From: Letharia columbiana
Lineage: Eukaryota; Ascomycota; Lecanoromycetes; Lecanorales; Parmeliaceae
Assembly: GCF_014066305.1 (NCBI RefSeq)
Contig: NW_023501043.1
Location: 620,001 to 684,000 of the forward strand
Direction: 5' to 3'
DNA: 64,000 nt
Numbering within the stretch: position 1 is the stretch's first letter; the number at the start of each line of letters is the position of its first letter. The notes under the pieces were generated by a model, which did not search any database, was not told the origin of the DNA, and saw only the letters and a program-made list of their open reading frames with translations. Of this stretch, positions 19,757 through 31,170 are shown one piece after another. The position numbers were made by a program, and so were the translations under genes.

Positions 19757-22700
19757 CACACCCCAGTCAGCTATCAATACTGCAATACAACACAAGGAAA
19801 TCCAGAACGGTCATGGTAGAACTCTTCGATAATGAAAAGATCTATGACATCGATATAGTAGCAATTCAGGAGCCCTGGAGAAACACCAACACAAACACGT
19901 CGTATCATCCCCTGAAGGATAGATTCAACTTGATCTACCCCTACCATAACAACACACGAGTGTGCTTCTATATCAACAAGAGAATATCACCAAAGCAATG
20001 GTACCCATCATATCACTCACCGGACCTCTGCACTCTTAACATCAAGTCCGAAAACAATAGAATTATACGCATACACAACATCTACAACCCCGGCGACCAA
20101 CAAACAGACGGACTTGACGAATTACATGAGACGCTTGCGAAGTCTAAGGATGACGAACAGATCATGCTAGGCGACTTCAATCTTCACCACACGATGTGGG
20201 GGGACCGGATGCTCGTATCGATGAGAGAGCAGAAGAACTAATACTCATAGCGGAAGAATTCGCCATGGAACAAGCATTGCCAGTAGAAACGGTGACATAC
20301 GAAGAAAACTGTCAAACAACAATAGACCTACTATTCGCCACTCCAGCACTAACAGCAAATGTCATTAACTGCAATATCGGAAATGATTTCGAAAGCGGAT
20401 CTGACCACCTCCCAATTCTCACAAAGCTTGAGCTGGCCGTGATGGAGTTAGCACCAACGACACGCCGAAACTTCAACAAACTGGACGCCGAGGTCCTGAG
20501 AGAGACACTCGCTAGAGCCATGGCATCGAAAGAGTGCCTAGCCAATCCCCAGGGGAATGGTGAAAACCTCACTAACGATGGCATCGATCATCAAGTAGCG
20601 GCCATTATTGACTCTATCCAAGCGGCCATAGAGGAGTCCACTCCGGTCATCAGGTTGTCGCCACGGTCTAGACCGGGATTCACGCCAGAATGTAAGGAAG
20701 CACAAAGGCGTTGCAAATCGCTGAAAAGAAGCTGGAGAACGACGCTCTCGGAGGAAGCATGGGATGAGTATAAAGTCGCCAAGAACTTCAAAAACAACCT
20801 GATCAAGAGAACTACCAGGAAGGCGTTCAGAGAGTTCGTGGCAGAGGCGTGTGAGTCGCCGCAAATGATGTGGAAAAAGACCAAGTGGGCCAGAAAACAA
20901 CTTACAACACAGGCGTGTCTCCCTCCGCTATTTGACAAAGATAAACGAGAATACAACGAACCAGGCCCGAAGGCAGATCTTCTTATGAGAACGTTCTTCC
21001 CACCACCGGTACAGGCGGATTTAGATGATATCAGCGTCGACACGGCGTACCCACAAGCCTACCTGATGGGCACGATCACCGTGAATGAGATAAGAAAGGC
21101 CATAACGCAGGCACCGTCAAAGAGAGCACCGGGGGAGACGCGATCCCCAACCTGATTCTCAAGGAGATCCTGGAGCCGTTACTCCCTCATCTACATAGAA
21201 TATTCAATGCATGCATGACGAACGGCTACTGCCCAGAGCACTTTAGGACATCGATAACAATTGTCCTTCCGAAGCCGGGCAAGGACCACTCGATTCCTAA
21301 AGGATACCGGCCAATAGCTCTGCTTAACACCATAGGAAAGGCAATGGAGTTTATTCTTGCTAGGAGAATAGCGTATCTTGCGGAGACACATGGACTCCTA
21401 CCGGCCACACACATGGGAGGCCGTAGATTACGGTCATGTGAACACGGCATCCACTACCTTCTAGAAAGGATATATCAGGCCTGGAACTCTGACAAAGTAG
21501 CCACGATGTTACTGCTAGACGTTTCAGGTGCATATGATAAAGTCTCTCATCCTCGACTGCTCCACAACCTCCGAAAGCGAAAAATCGACACGAGAGTAGT
21601 TAACTGGGTAGAATCGTTCTTGTCCAATAGGACAACAGTGCTGAAAACAAGCGAACACTCCACACCAAAGACTCCCATAGCAACCGGAATTCCTCAAGGA
21701 TCACCGCTGTCGCCCATACTTTACCTCTTCTACAACTCAGATCTCATTGATGAATGTAACAGTCGCGCCGACTTAGGAACGGTAGCCACCGGCTTCGTAG
21801 ACGACATAGGCCTTCTGACAGTGGGAGACTCCACCGAGGAAAACTGTAACGCACTCCGCAAAATCCACGACGAAGTTTGTATGAAGTGGGCGTTACGACA
21901 CGGATCGGAGTTTGATCCCAGCAAATATCAACTGCTGCACCTCAGTAGAAAACAGAGATTCAGCTTAGACCATCCCCTGCAACTCAACGAGAGGCAATGC
22001 ATTGAGGCGAGACGCTTTGTCCGCTATCTAGGAGTCGAAATCGACTCTAAACTTCTATGGAGCCACCACAACAAGGAGATTCGGTCTAAAGCTACCAAAA
22101 GCATCGGTGCACTGGCGAGGATTGCCGGATCGACGTGGGGTGGCAACTACAAGAGCATGAGACAGCTCTATCAGGCGGTAATTATCCCACAAATGACGTA
22201 CTGCTGCTCAGCATGGTACCAGCCCGAAGACACTGCCGGCCACAACAAAACTCACCTCTCATCGCTACAAAGGATTCAATCTCAGGCAGAGAGGAAGATA
22301 ACTGGAGCATTCAAGGCCACATCCATTCCAGCACTCGATATAGAAGCGCACCTCCTACCAGTTAAACAACAGCTAGACAAGATCACCTCGGAAGCTGTCT
22401 TACGAATCGCCACTAGTCCAGCATATGGCGAGATCATTAAGCCACGTTTCGAGCGATGGAAGTCCAAAAGAAAACCCAAGAAGAACAGGAAACTGAGTCC
22501 ACTGGAGCGACATACCAACAGATTCGAAGAACGATACGGCGACACCAATAAGATTGAGAAACTACGCCCTTTCAGCGCCGCTCCCGACTGGGAGCCTCCC
22601 AAAACGATAATTCATAAGACCAAGAAAGCCGCCAAAGAACTGGCCAAAAGATCGATTGATGAGGGACATGCAATGATATACACAGACGGCAGCGGGATCA

Positions 22701-23692
22701 ATAAAAAGGTGGGAGCATCAGCTGTATCGTCAGACATTGGTTCTACTTTCAGTGTCTATTTGGGCTCAAGCGACTGGTACACGGTGTACTCGGCGGAGCT
22801 GCATGGTATTCTTCAAGCTCTAACTATGGCAGCCGTGCACCAAACAAGGCTGCAACTCAGCAGAGTCATAGTGAACACGGACAATCAAGCATCGATTCAG
22901 GCTATCGGAGACCCGGGCAAGCACTCGGGGCAGATCTATGTGATACAGGCAGTACAGATCATCAATTCGCTAAGGCATCTCGGGGTAGCAACAGAATTAC
23001 ACTGGATCCCGGCGCACATCGGTATCGACGGCAATGAATGGGCGGACAGGGAGGCGAAGAAGGCCACTGGCTGGCGAGAGCGAGTGGTCCATAACAAAAG
23101 AGTGGAGGTAAACACTAACGAAACAGCCCAATTGTCAGTCATACAGGTAAGGATGATATCGACGGTTAAGACAGCTATCAGGGACCACGCGATGGAACAA
23201 TGGACTATCGAATGGGCCAACGAGAAGCGAGGCGGCATTCTTAGAAGGATCCAACCAACACCGTCGAAACAAATACAACTTCTGCATTCGAGAGTCAAGC
23301 GCGCTAAGACGTCGCTGATAACGCAAATGAGAACCGAGAAAATAGGTCTCAAGGCCTTTCTTTATAACCGATGGGTACCGGATATAGAGGATGAAGAATG
23401 CGAGTGTGGAGCGAAGCAGACGGCTCGGCATATCCTTCACGAATGTAGGCTGTTCAGCAAGAAGCGAGGAATGTGGTGGGCCGAAGAAAGAAGGAAGGTG
23501 AAAGAGGGGGTTATTACTCACAAGGACATGCTAACAAAGCCGCGCTACGCCTCTATGGCGGCGGACTTTATAAGGAGTACTGGGCTTATTGGGCAATATC
23601 AAGCCCTTGATGAGGACCAACAACAAGGATTCACTAGGGTGGGCGGTCAAAAAGAAGGACACGGTCAAGACGGGAGGGCCCCAGCGATGTAG
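19750..23692 (+). pseudogene. LINE ORF2: endonuclease, reverse transcriptase, RNase H; two frameshifts
   Basis: Three frames join into one protein of about 1,310 residues. Part 1 (19750-20205) is the APE-like endonuclease with QEPW and LGDFNLHH. Part 2 (20196-21140) completes it (SGSDHLPI) and enters RT. Part 3 (from about 21135) holds the RT core (KGYRPIALL, LLLDVSGAYDKVSHP, GIPQGSPLSPILY, GFVDDIGLL as the YADD box), RNase H (YTDGSG, SAELHGILQAL, NTDNQASIQAI, WIPAHIGIDGNEWAD) and a C-terminal CxC-x7-H-x4-C motif. Each junction lies at a G run that is one G too short (TGGGGGGACC at about 20197 and CCGGGGGAGA at about 21129), so the lesions are single-base deletions, real or from sequencing. 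Otherwise the ORF is intact. Confidence 0.88.
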
Positions 23693-23890
23693 GGTGCACC
23701 CCTTCCCAAGGATCAAGTACAGCAAGATGCAGAACCATGACGGTGACTTGTATAGCCTCATTTATTTGAGACCATATGATTGGCCGAAAGGATCAGATAG
23801 ATTACGTAACTCGCATAGTCGGCCACTAGGGCAAGACTTCAGGGTAGTATGATGTAATCAATCAATCAATCAAATCATTCCAACGTTTTC

Positions 23891-24640
23891 CATTCTGGGC
23901 GATCTCGGCATTCTCACCAACGCCACTGTGTTCACGGTCAAGCTTGATATCAAATTGGAGAAAGCTACGCCGGAGATGCTTGGATTAACTGGCTCGGTTA
24001 CGATTACGAAAGAGGACATCATTATTCTGAACGGCGAGGGCAGCGTAGACGTAATAGCACAGAGGTGCGAGCAGATTCGCGGCGTTATGGATGATCCATC
24101 AACGTTCGACTACGAGAAGGAGAAGCTGTAAGAGCGCCTGGCTCAGCTGTCCGGAGGTGTGGCTGTGATTAAGGTTGGAGGTGCTTCCGAAATTGAAGTT
24201 GGAGAGAAGCGCTGTTGATGCTTTGAACGCGACCCGTGTAGTTGTAGAGTAAGGTATCCAACCAGGTGGACGGACTGCACTCTTGAAAGCTGCCGCCAAT
24301 GCGCTAGGCTCCGTCAAGCCCACCAACTTTGATTAACAGCTGTGTGTCAGTATCATTAAGAGCGCCATTACTCGGACGATGTTGGAGTTCAGCATCTCAG
24401 CCCTATTGTGCTTGGCAATAACTATAAGTAGCACACAAACTCCATAGAAAAACAATAAGCCGTCATCAAATTCATCAGTTGAGAACGCTGGTACTGAAGG
24501 TAGCGTTGTCGTTGGCAAGCTTATGGATGAATTCGGATCAGACTTCAACAAGGGCGCAAAGGGCGAATATGTTGACATGATCGCTTCCGATACTACGATA
24601 TGGCATACTTGGCACGGTGTTGAATTGATGACCTGATGTG
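23891..24640 (+). pseudogene. HSP60 (GroEL-type chaperonin) pseudogene fragment
   Basis: Read in shifting frames, the sequence follows mitochondrial HSP60: [56 protein letters not shown], then after a TAA ERLAQLSGGVAVIKVGGASE, VDALNATR, GRTALLKAAANALGSVKP, and near the end KLMDEF and KGEYVDMIA. It corresponds roughly to the last half of the apical and equatorial domains. Several stops and frameshifts make it dead. The left end coincides with the LINE insertion, and the N-terminal half of the chaperonin is absent. Composition is normal, so it decays by indels and scattered changes rather than heavy RIP. Confidence 0.85.
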
Positions 24641-24925
24641 CGTTGGACAAGCAAGGGTTCGAGCTAGTCTACTTGCCAGATGCTATCTGTCTAGGATCAA
24701 TGCAGCTAATGTACAGCATCTGCAATCGTACGCTTCCTCAAGAATAGCTGCAGGAGATACATTGATAGAAGCTCGGGGTGTTAGTTGCAATGAGCAAGTA
24801 TAACGGTGCCATCATCAACTAACAAATGAACGATATGGATGAAGCAATTCCGCTGGGGCAATATCGAAGTGGCTTTAGGCTTGAGCGAACCGTCGGGTAA
24901 ACTTATTATCTAAAACACGATTTTC
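24641..24925 (+). pseudogene. Unidentified gene fragment with stops
   Basis: One frame reads as protein through five stops: FELVYLPDAICLGSMQLMYS, then a KLGVLVAMSKYNGAIIN segment and NDMDEAIPLGQYRSGFRLER. It looks like a conserved coding stretch but I do not recognise the family. It is not obviously HSP60, so the junction between two gene pieces lies near 24640. Confidence 0.4.
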
Positions 24926-27900
24926 TCAACATAGTCCAGAAGCTTTGGATCGGGCCACACCTTTCGGAGCGCTTGATTTTCTCCTTGTCATCTTTCGGCT
25001 ACGACCATTCAGAAAGGGCGACTGAGAGTCTTCGATGATTGGTCCAAGGGCCTTCGCCTGCTTAGGTCCAGCTTCTTGCACCTTACTTGGCCGAACCTGC
25101 GAATTTGTATCGTTGAAGTCGGCCGCAACAGTGCTAAGCTTTCCCTGTCTAGGATCTTTAACGCTGCCTTGTGGCTTGGTCGAATCTCGAGTGATGCTCA
25201 CTTCTCTATGCGAGCTTGGATTTTTGGTGTCATAACCATGAGCGGTGACTTGAGTAGTAGAGGTGGCTGTTGAAGATCTGGGCATCGCGTAATTATGCCC
25301 AGCTTTGGAATGAATGCGCGCCTGCGACTGCGAGTAAGACTCATCTGTGGTACGAGAGCCGGTATGTGGTGTAGTTTCGCGAAACGATCGTTGCTGTCTT
25401 CGCTGCGTCTCAGAAAGTACCGTTTTATGGAATACCGAGTTCCGGGAGTAATCGTGGTCTTGGGCACGGGAATCGGCTCCAGGAGTCGATGGGAACAGGT
25501 GAGATATATCCTCACCAGCTATGGTTTGAGACTCTTCTCGAGCATAGCCGGCAAAAGGGTCATACTGGTGTAATTCGTCAAGGCTTACGAAGGGTGAGGA
25601 TTCAGGTGGTTGTGAATCCTCTAGTATTTGCATAGAGGATTTAGGAGTCGCGGGCCGCACGGAAGAGCTTTGATCTATCGAGGCGTGCTGGGAGTCTCGA
25701 TGCTGAGTATGTATTCTGTGAGCTGGTTGCGTACCTCGAACGGAAGGGCTTTGCCCAACCATCCTAGACGAGCTAGGCCTCGTAGCCAGCGTTGCTTGAA
25801 GTGCCATGATGTCCAGATTCTTGGCTTTTACTTGATCGTTCGCCCTGTTCAACATGGCTTGCAAGCCCGAATATTCGTAATTCTTTTCAGTGTTCCGCAC
25901 GATGATTTCCTTCAGATGAAGCTGGAGAGCCTTCCTTGTCCCGATAACAGCCTCTTTCTCGCTCTGTGCCTCTTTCAGCAATACTTGCAACTGAGCAGTC
26001 TCCTTTTCTGATTTCTCTTTCTCCGCTTTCAGCATATTGACTTGTCTGGTTACGTTCTTTAACTTCTCTTGGGCCGGGGACTTCTCCAATCTCAGCTGCT
26101 GGATAGCGTTCATGTGCTCGCTTTGCATATTTGCAATCTGCATGTTCGCTGCCTTTGATAGCTTTCTTCTCAGTCGATCCCGCTTAGCCATAGCTTGGCT
26201 CTCGCTCGTTAACATTTTTTCTCGCACTTTCGTTGTTTCTTTGCACGCAGTCTCGAGTTGTTCTTGGCTAGTAGCCAAACGTTCAGTCGATTCTCTAGCA
26301 TCTGTGGAACTTTGCTGAAGTTGACTGGAAAGATCTGCAGCTTCTTTCCTTAAACTGACAATTTCGCTCTGAAGAGTTCTATTTCGAGGGTCAAGCTCCT
26401 GGATGTGGAGTAAAGCTTGTGAGGCCTCTGTAGGTTGGCTGTGACCTCTGGCTGCAACAGTCTCTAAAGTCACAATCCTTCGCGACTGCTCTTGGTCTTT
26501 GAGTCGGAGAGCTATAACTTCTCGGCGAGCGTCCGCAAGTGAGCTCTCGGTTGCCTGTAACTGTTCTCGAACAGTAGCCCTCACCTCCCGAAGGTCGCTG
26601 ATTTGTTCTGACAAGGCGTGTTCAGAAATGATGTTACCGCTTAAGGCCCGAAGTTGATCCTGCACAGCCAGCGCAAGCTGCTTTTGTCCTGCCTCCATCG
26701 AGTTAGAACTTTCCTCGCAAGCTTCGACGGAACGAGCAATCCTATCTTTGTGTTAGCATGGTTATGATCGACTAGACGAAAGGCACGTACCCTTCGACAA
26801 AGCTGTCCATATTATCATTGAGCTTTCGGAGGTCTTCTGGCTTGACAGTATCCGCATTGTGAAGCTTTTGCAAGATTGTGAAGCATTGCTCTAGCATTGG
26901 CCCAACCTGGCCATGGGACTCTGACTCTGAATTTTTGTTGGGCGGGACGATAGACTGGGCCTGGTGCAACAGATCGTCGATTTTGCTAGTGATAGTATCG
27001 CGATGGCTGGTGAAAATTTCCAATAATCGCCCATGACTGGCAGTGATCCTGGAAATCTGGTCTTCCAGGCGGTTGCTTCTCTCTCGTTCGGCCATAAGCA
27101 AACTTTCGTCGCCTCGAAGCTGGGTACTTTGATGTTGTACAGTCTGGGCAAGATTCTCGATTCTATGACGGGCCTCGTCCCCAAGTTGTTGGGATCTGAT
27201 GCGCTCCTGCTCTGCTGACTTCTGGGAATCCTCCAGTGTATAGTGTAGTTCATTTCTGGCTAAGAAGACATCTTCATGCTTTTTGTGCAAGTCATCCGCA
27301 TCCTCTCCAAGCCGCTTGTGATCATTTGTGACGCCTTTGACATAGTCATTCAGCTGCTTAATCTTGCTTTCCCAGATCGGCTTGTTGGCCTTGAGTCTTA
27401 AAAATTTGGCAGTCTTCCAAGTCTCACGTTGTACGACCTCATGTAATTGACCAGAGAGATAATTGATCATGTCTCGTAGCTGTTGGATTTCAGCCTCCAT
27501 CTGGTGTTCTGTAGTCCTGAAATATTCGAGCTCTTGCTGCCCCTGCCATCGATGATACATGAGTAGTTTTATGATATCACCCTCTATATAGGTTTCCTTG
27601 GGTGACGGAGGACCAACCGTAGCTAGGCCTGTCGTGGTCTTTCTCTGGCGGGATTTGACAACCTTGGGAGCACCAGCCACTGAGGTCAAAGGATCTTTGG
27701 AGGTCTTGGCCGAACGATTCTGCTTGATAAATGATAGTTGATGGACGACTTTCACGGTTTCGGCGAGACTGTGATCGGACGTGAGAGTTGTTATAGTGGG
27801 CGGTGAGTTTGGAAAAGGCACTGAAGTATAATCATGCTTACATGAGAAGACTCGGTGGGCTTCGGTATTGACGGCATTTTGAACAGCTCGACTGGTGTCT

Positions 27901-28307
27901 GATAGGGGTGGCGACTGGTGGGAGCGTGTCTCAGTGAGGTTAACGGGGGTTTGCTTCGGTCTTCGGAAGTCAAACTGTTGAACTGGCTTGGCTTTGGTGA
28001 AGGAGAAGCCAGCAGCGGGGTCTTTACCTGAGGAGGCGGGTCGAGTGAGCACCTTTATCGGTGCTTGCTGAGAGTGTTGTTGGAAAGCTTGTGGAGAAGG
28101 TTGACTGGAGTCTCCGGAAACAATGCCCTCGAGAATAGCTTCATCGGTTTCAGCCTGAAGCCTGCTGTCGACATGGCCTTGAGGGCCTATATAAGGGCCT
28201 GAAAGGTCAGCTGTACAGCGGTCGATGCTATTAAGATGAGGTACTTGCCATGGTGAATGCTTGAGACAAGCTGTGTGGGCCAGTCTTGATCGGTAGCTTG
28301 CCTCCAT
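24926..28307 (-). CDS. Large coiled-coil protein, two exons, about 1,110 aa
   Basis: Exon 1 (28307-26791) and exon 2 (26741-24926) join across a 49-bp GT..AG intron (26790-26742) in phase, giving 1,110 codons and a natural stop. Residues 1-250 are Ser/Gln/Pro-rich. From about 250 to 490 and from 525 to about 830 the sequence is strongly heptad-like (Leu, Glu, Lys, Gln, Arg) with no breaks, a long coiled coil. The last 280 residues are basic and Ser/Arg-rich, ending RSRKMTRRKSSAPKGVARSK. This suggests a structural or scaffold protein (cytoskeleton, spindle pole or septum), but no family is assigned. The start is uncertain: another frame upstream (MAASHDPPSRTLEANHADEG, from about 28372) could be a first exon. 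It is the most intact gene of its region. Confidence 0.75.
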
Positions 28308-28763
28308 TCCCCCTCGTCAGCGTGGTTAGCCTCTAAAGTTCGGGATGGAGGGTCATGGGAGGCAGCCATGCTTGCGACGTACTCCCAAACCCTAGAGCGT
28401 AATGGTTGAAGGACTGTCGAGAAAGCAGCAAGCCAAGAGTGTGGAGACGATATCAGGGGACAAGGCAAACATTTATTCGAGGAGCTTAGGAATCTAGTTA
28501 TGAGGCGTGACTTCCTTGCAGGCATTTGCAGCTAGCTACATGTAGAATAGGTGCTTGGCGGTAGGGTTATACCTTTAGCGTATTCAAAAACATCTGGAAT
28601 GCTTGGCACCCGAGATCTTTCACACCACACACCGAAATTCGTACTGTAGCATAGAAATCTCTCCGCAAAATCCTTTAATAACACTGCTATCGTTAGCATA
28701 GGTCCCAAATGAAAAAATGAAGCTATACTGAAGTCTTGGCATGTTCCTCAGCCCCCCAATCGC
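28308..28763. promoter_or_regulatory. Upstream region of the coiled-coil gene
   Basis: About 450 bp of non-coding sequence, apart from a possible alternative first exon at 28372-28240 on the minus strand. No further motif recognised. Confidence 0.35.
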
Positions 28764-28764
28764 C

Positions 28765-29128
28765 ATGGTTGTTTCCCTTGATACTCCTACTCAGGCGAAG
28801 GCCGAGCATCTTCTTCATTCCTACTGAAAGCCTTCGCAAGTAGCCAAAGAGGTCCGCTGTTCTCTTAGTACTGTTTATAGGTGGAATCAGCGCTTACAGA
28901 TGTATTATACTATGGGCCGTCTACCTCACGCCCTACCTAATGGCCGTCCTCGTCGACTTACTCGTACCACCGCTGCAAAGGAGGCTCTTCTAGAGTATCA
29001 GAGTCGGAAACCGTAAGACGAGCTGGCGGTATTCCTGGAGGAAGAGTGGGGCATTAGAGTCAGCCAGCCTACGGTCAGCCGTCTATTAAGAGAGAGCTAC
29101 GGTCGGCCGTCTATTAAGAGAGAGTAGG
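28765..29128 (+). pseudogene. Tc1/mariner-like transposase HTH fragment
   Basis: The frame shows an N-terminal helix-turn-helix (VAKEVRCSLSTVYRWNQRL), the linker GRPRRLTRTTAAKEALLEYQ and a second HTH (IRVSQPTVSRLLRE), the paired-like DNA-binding half of Tc1/mariner or related DDE transposases. Two stops interrupt it, no DDE domain follows, and the last 17 bp (CGTCTATTAAGAGAGAG) are duplicated in tandem after an 11-bp spacer. It is a truncated relic. Confidence 0.65.
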
Positions 29129-29182
29129 TATGGCAACGGTCTCTAGCATTCGACCCGGCCTTAGGCGGTGGAAGCGTCCGTC

Positions 29183-29225
29183 GGGCGAATTACTAATTCA
29201 TACCCCAAAAGTATGGATCCTGTCA
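29183..29225. repeat. Single A/B-type element end
   Basis: GGGCGAATTACTAATTCATA and one further ATACCCC motif match the left end of the A/B MITEs, then the similarity stops. It is a broken terminus without a partner. Confidence 0.6.
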
Positions 29226-29500
29226 GCGTGTCTAGTTCCTTCTATGCATGCGTCCTTCCTACATCCTTCCATGCTATTCCATCATTATTCCTTTCATGTA
29301 GCTAGCCATAGATAGCAGTGCTTTGTTCTCCATCAGCTACATAATGGCTGATGGCCCCACCACTGAATCTACATGCATTCTACATCATCACCGTTGTGCC
29401 TCGCTGAGAGATACAGTTGATTAGCGAGGAGTGTTAGTATAGGATGAACAGTGTTACTGAGTCTGAAGGTTCAACGTCGCACATTTCGATCGTATCAAAA
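29226..29500. other. Short interval, nothing recognised
   Basis: Unremarkable sequence between the element end and the minus-strand pseudogene. The open frames here are short and overlap without motif support. Confidence 0.4.
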
Positions 29501-29501
29501 G

Positions 29502-30187
29502 TCAGTTGTCCCATCCTCGGCCGAAGTCTACCAGTCGCAGCTTTCTTGCATCATCGGTATGAAATTGCGCGACCTTCGCTCGAACCAGAAACCGAACAGC
29601 TGCCGACTCTCGCGATATGTTGATGTAGGAATCTGAATCCTCATCTCCAGCAGCGGCGTTCAAAAGGTCTTCGGTCAGGGTTCGGAAACTTGCCAGGGCG
29701 GCCTCCTTCTCACTTCGTACACCAATTTCTTCATCTTCATTACCATTCTCGGAATCCCAGATCTCGTCATTACGCATTTTCCGCTTTGCCTCGGTCTTCG
29801 CAATATCTGCGTCCACCTTCCTTGCTCTCCCTTGCTGATTTGAAGCCTGCCTTCAACATCTCCTCATCTACTTCTACTGAATCGCCTACTGTAGGACCAC
29901 CAAGATCTTCAGCTGCTAGCATCGCGGCCAATTGCTCATCGACAAACTTGTTGAAAGCTTTCACTAGATCCCTGAGTGCCATCATGTAGTGGCGTTTTCG
30001 CTGCTGCTGCTCTTGAATTATAGTATTGGCCCGATTCCTCGGTGCTCTTTTCCGATCGTTCTTCGTTCTCCAATCGAAGCTTCTCGATCCTTCCCTCAAG
30101 TGCTTGTGTGATGGACCGGGCATCCCTCAAATCAGCTTCTTCTTGCCGAAGATGCTTTCGAGATTTGGAAACATTATCCTTGGTCTC
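29502..30187 (-). pseudogene. Possible CENP-K/Sim4-type kinetochore protein, frameshifted
   Basis: Minus-strand pieces in three frames follow each other without gaps: TKDNVSKSRKHLRQEEADLR and ITQALEGRIEKLRLENEERS (30180-30045), then EQQQRKRHYMMALRDLVKAF and a long acidic helical stretch (30030-29840), then KRKMRNDEIWDSENG through AAVRFLVRAKVAQFH and LRLVDFG to a stop at 29502. Long N-terminal coiled coils and the compact C-terminal end recall fungal CENP-K-like kinetochore subunits; this is from memory of the family pattern and not verified. Two frameshifts (near 30040 and 29830) and loss of the N-terminus make it a pseudogene. Confidence 0.5.
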
Positions 30188-30189
30188 TG

Positions 30190-30577
30190 TGAGAGAGGGT
30201 CCTGACTGTTAGTGGTTTGGTGGACGCAACAGCAAAGGTACGACGGCATCTTTTTCACCGTTCACATGTTTTCTAATGCTGACAAACATAGGCTTTCGGG
30301 CTTATCATACGGACTTTGAACAACGAGCCCCTTGAGGCTCCTTCTACCTCCCAGTCCAAGACGTATCCGCTACGTCTGCTCATTCCTCACATCCTGATCG
30401 GCTCTATCATCGGGAAATCTGGCGTATGCATTCGTGAGATCCAGGAAGCATCTGGCGCCCGTCTCAACGCATCCGACTCGTGCTTGCCTCTCTCCACAGA
30501 ACGATCTCTCGTCGTTCTCGGTGTCGCAGATACTGTGCACATTGCTACTTACTATGTTGGACAGACGCTTGTGGAGC
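30190..30577 (+). pseudogene. KH-domain RNA-binding protein fragment with intron
   Basis: Exon remnant 30190-30237 (ERVLTVSGLVDATAK), a 54-bp GT..AG intron (30238-30291), and exon 30292-30577 join in frame. The protein contains a linker (PLEAPSTSQSKTYPLRLLI) and a full KH domain with the GXXG loop (IGSIIGKSGVCIREIQEASG, then an STERSLVVLGV strand), as in fungal PBP2/HEK2-type poly(C)-binding proteins with several KH domains. The fragment breaks at 30578, exactly where an A/B element end begins, and on the left it abuts the minus-strand kinetochore-like fragment. Confidence 0.75.
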
Positions 30578-30648
30578 GGGCAAATTACAAATTCATACCC
30601 CGAAACTATGAATCCTTACCGAATCATACCCCTAATTACTGAATTAAA
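30578..30648. repeat. A/B-type element end joined to the KH fragment
   Basis: It starts GGGCAAATTACAAATTC (A-like), continues with GAAACTATGAATCCTTACCG (B-like), then ATACCCCTAATTACTGAATT and stops. This is a mixed A/B terminus without a partner end, directly truncating the KH coding sequence. Confidence 0.65.
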
Positions 30649-31170
30649 TAGTTTTGAAATCGTAACGAAGCTCTGGAGAGCCATGGCCTTCAACAGGCCG
30701 GAAACACGGTTCACGGAAATGCAATAAAGCGACGAAGTTAAACTATGGACGTCACAAAATACTCTTCAGTCAAGCCAAAGCTGTCGTCATCATAGACGAG
30801 TACGGTGAAAATTAAGCAAGTCAACGACAGCGATGGTTCGTTCGAACCTCCAAAAGTGGATGAAGGGTACGAGTATCCCTCTTTGGGCGTGACTTTAGTA
30901 CCCAGTCCGTAAGAATGACCGGCTTCGGTACCGTGGTTGCCAATCAGGACCCGACATTACGATACCATGTCTGCATTCGACACATCGTACCACGAGACAG
31001 CGACCTCAAACGCCTTATCCTATCCGAGGCTATCATCCAGCTGTCGTTTACGGCCTATGTGCGGCGTACTGTTGATCCGGTGCAGCACCAGATCTGCTAC
31101 CAAGATCGCCAATTACGTTCTAACCATCTTGATCTCCTCCGCAAGATCATGCGCAACCTTCCGTGAACGA
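30649..31170 (+). other. Interval with coding-like but broken frames
   Basis: Plus-strand pieces such as GSFEPPKVDEGYEYPSLGV (about 30820) and RLILSEAIIQLSFTAYVRRT (about 31010) look like protein but sit in different frames with stops. It may be a further gene fragment of the same degraded region; no family is recognised. Confidence 0.3.

Larger units (their letters stand above)
18165..23876 (+). mobile_element. Tad1-like LINE (5.7 kb) with 14-bp target duplication
   Basis: It has ORF1 with zinc knuckles, an overlapping ORF2 with endonuclease, RT and RNase H, a short 3' UTR and a 3' tail of AATC repeats (about 23854-23876). ATTCCAACGTTTTC occurs exactly at 18151-18164 and 23877-23890, a 14-bp duplication typical of target-primed reverse transcription. 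The left end falls inside ORF1, before any ATG, so it is a slightly 5'-truncated copy. Base composition is unbiased with few lesions, hence young and not RIP-treated. Confidence 0.9.

Noticed and set aside
18261..19795. Additional ORFs on both strands within the LINE
   Set aside because: Open by composition only; ORF1 and ORF2 explain the coding content with family motifs.
29183..30648. Pack-MULE bounded by the A/B ends at 29183 and 30578
   Set aside because: Both ends have the same orientation and no 10-bp duplication pairs them, so they cannot be the two ends of one element.
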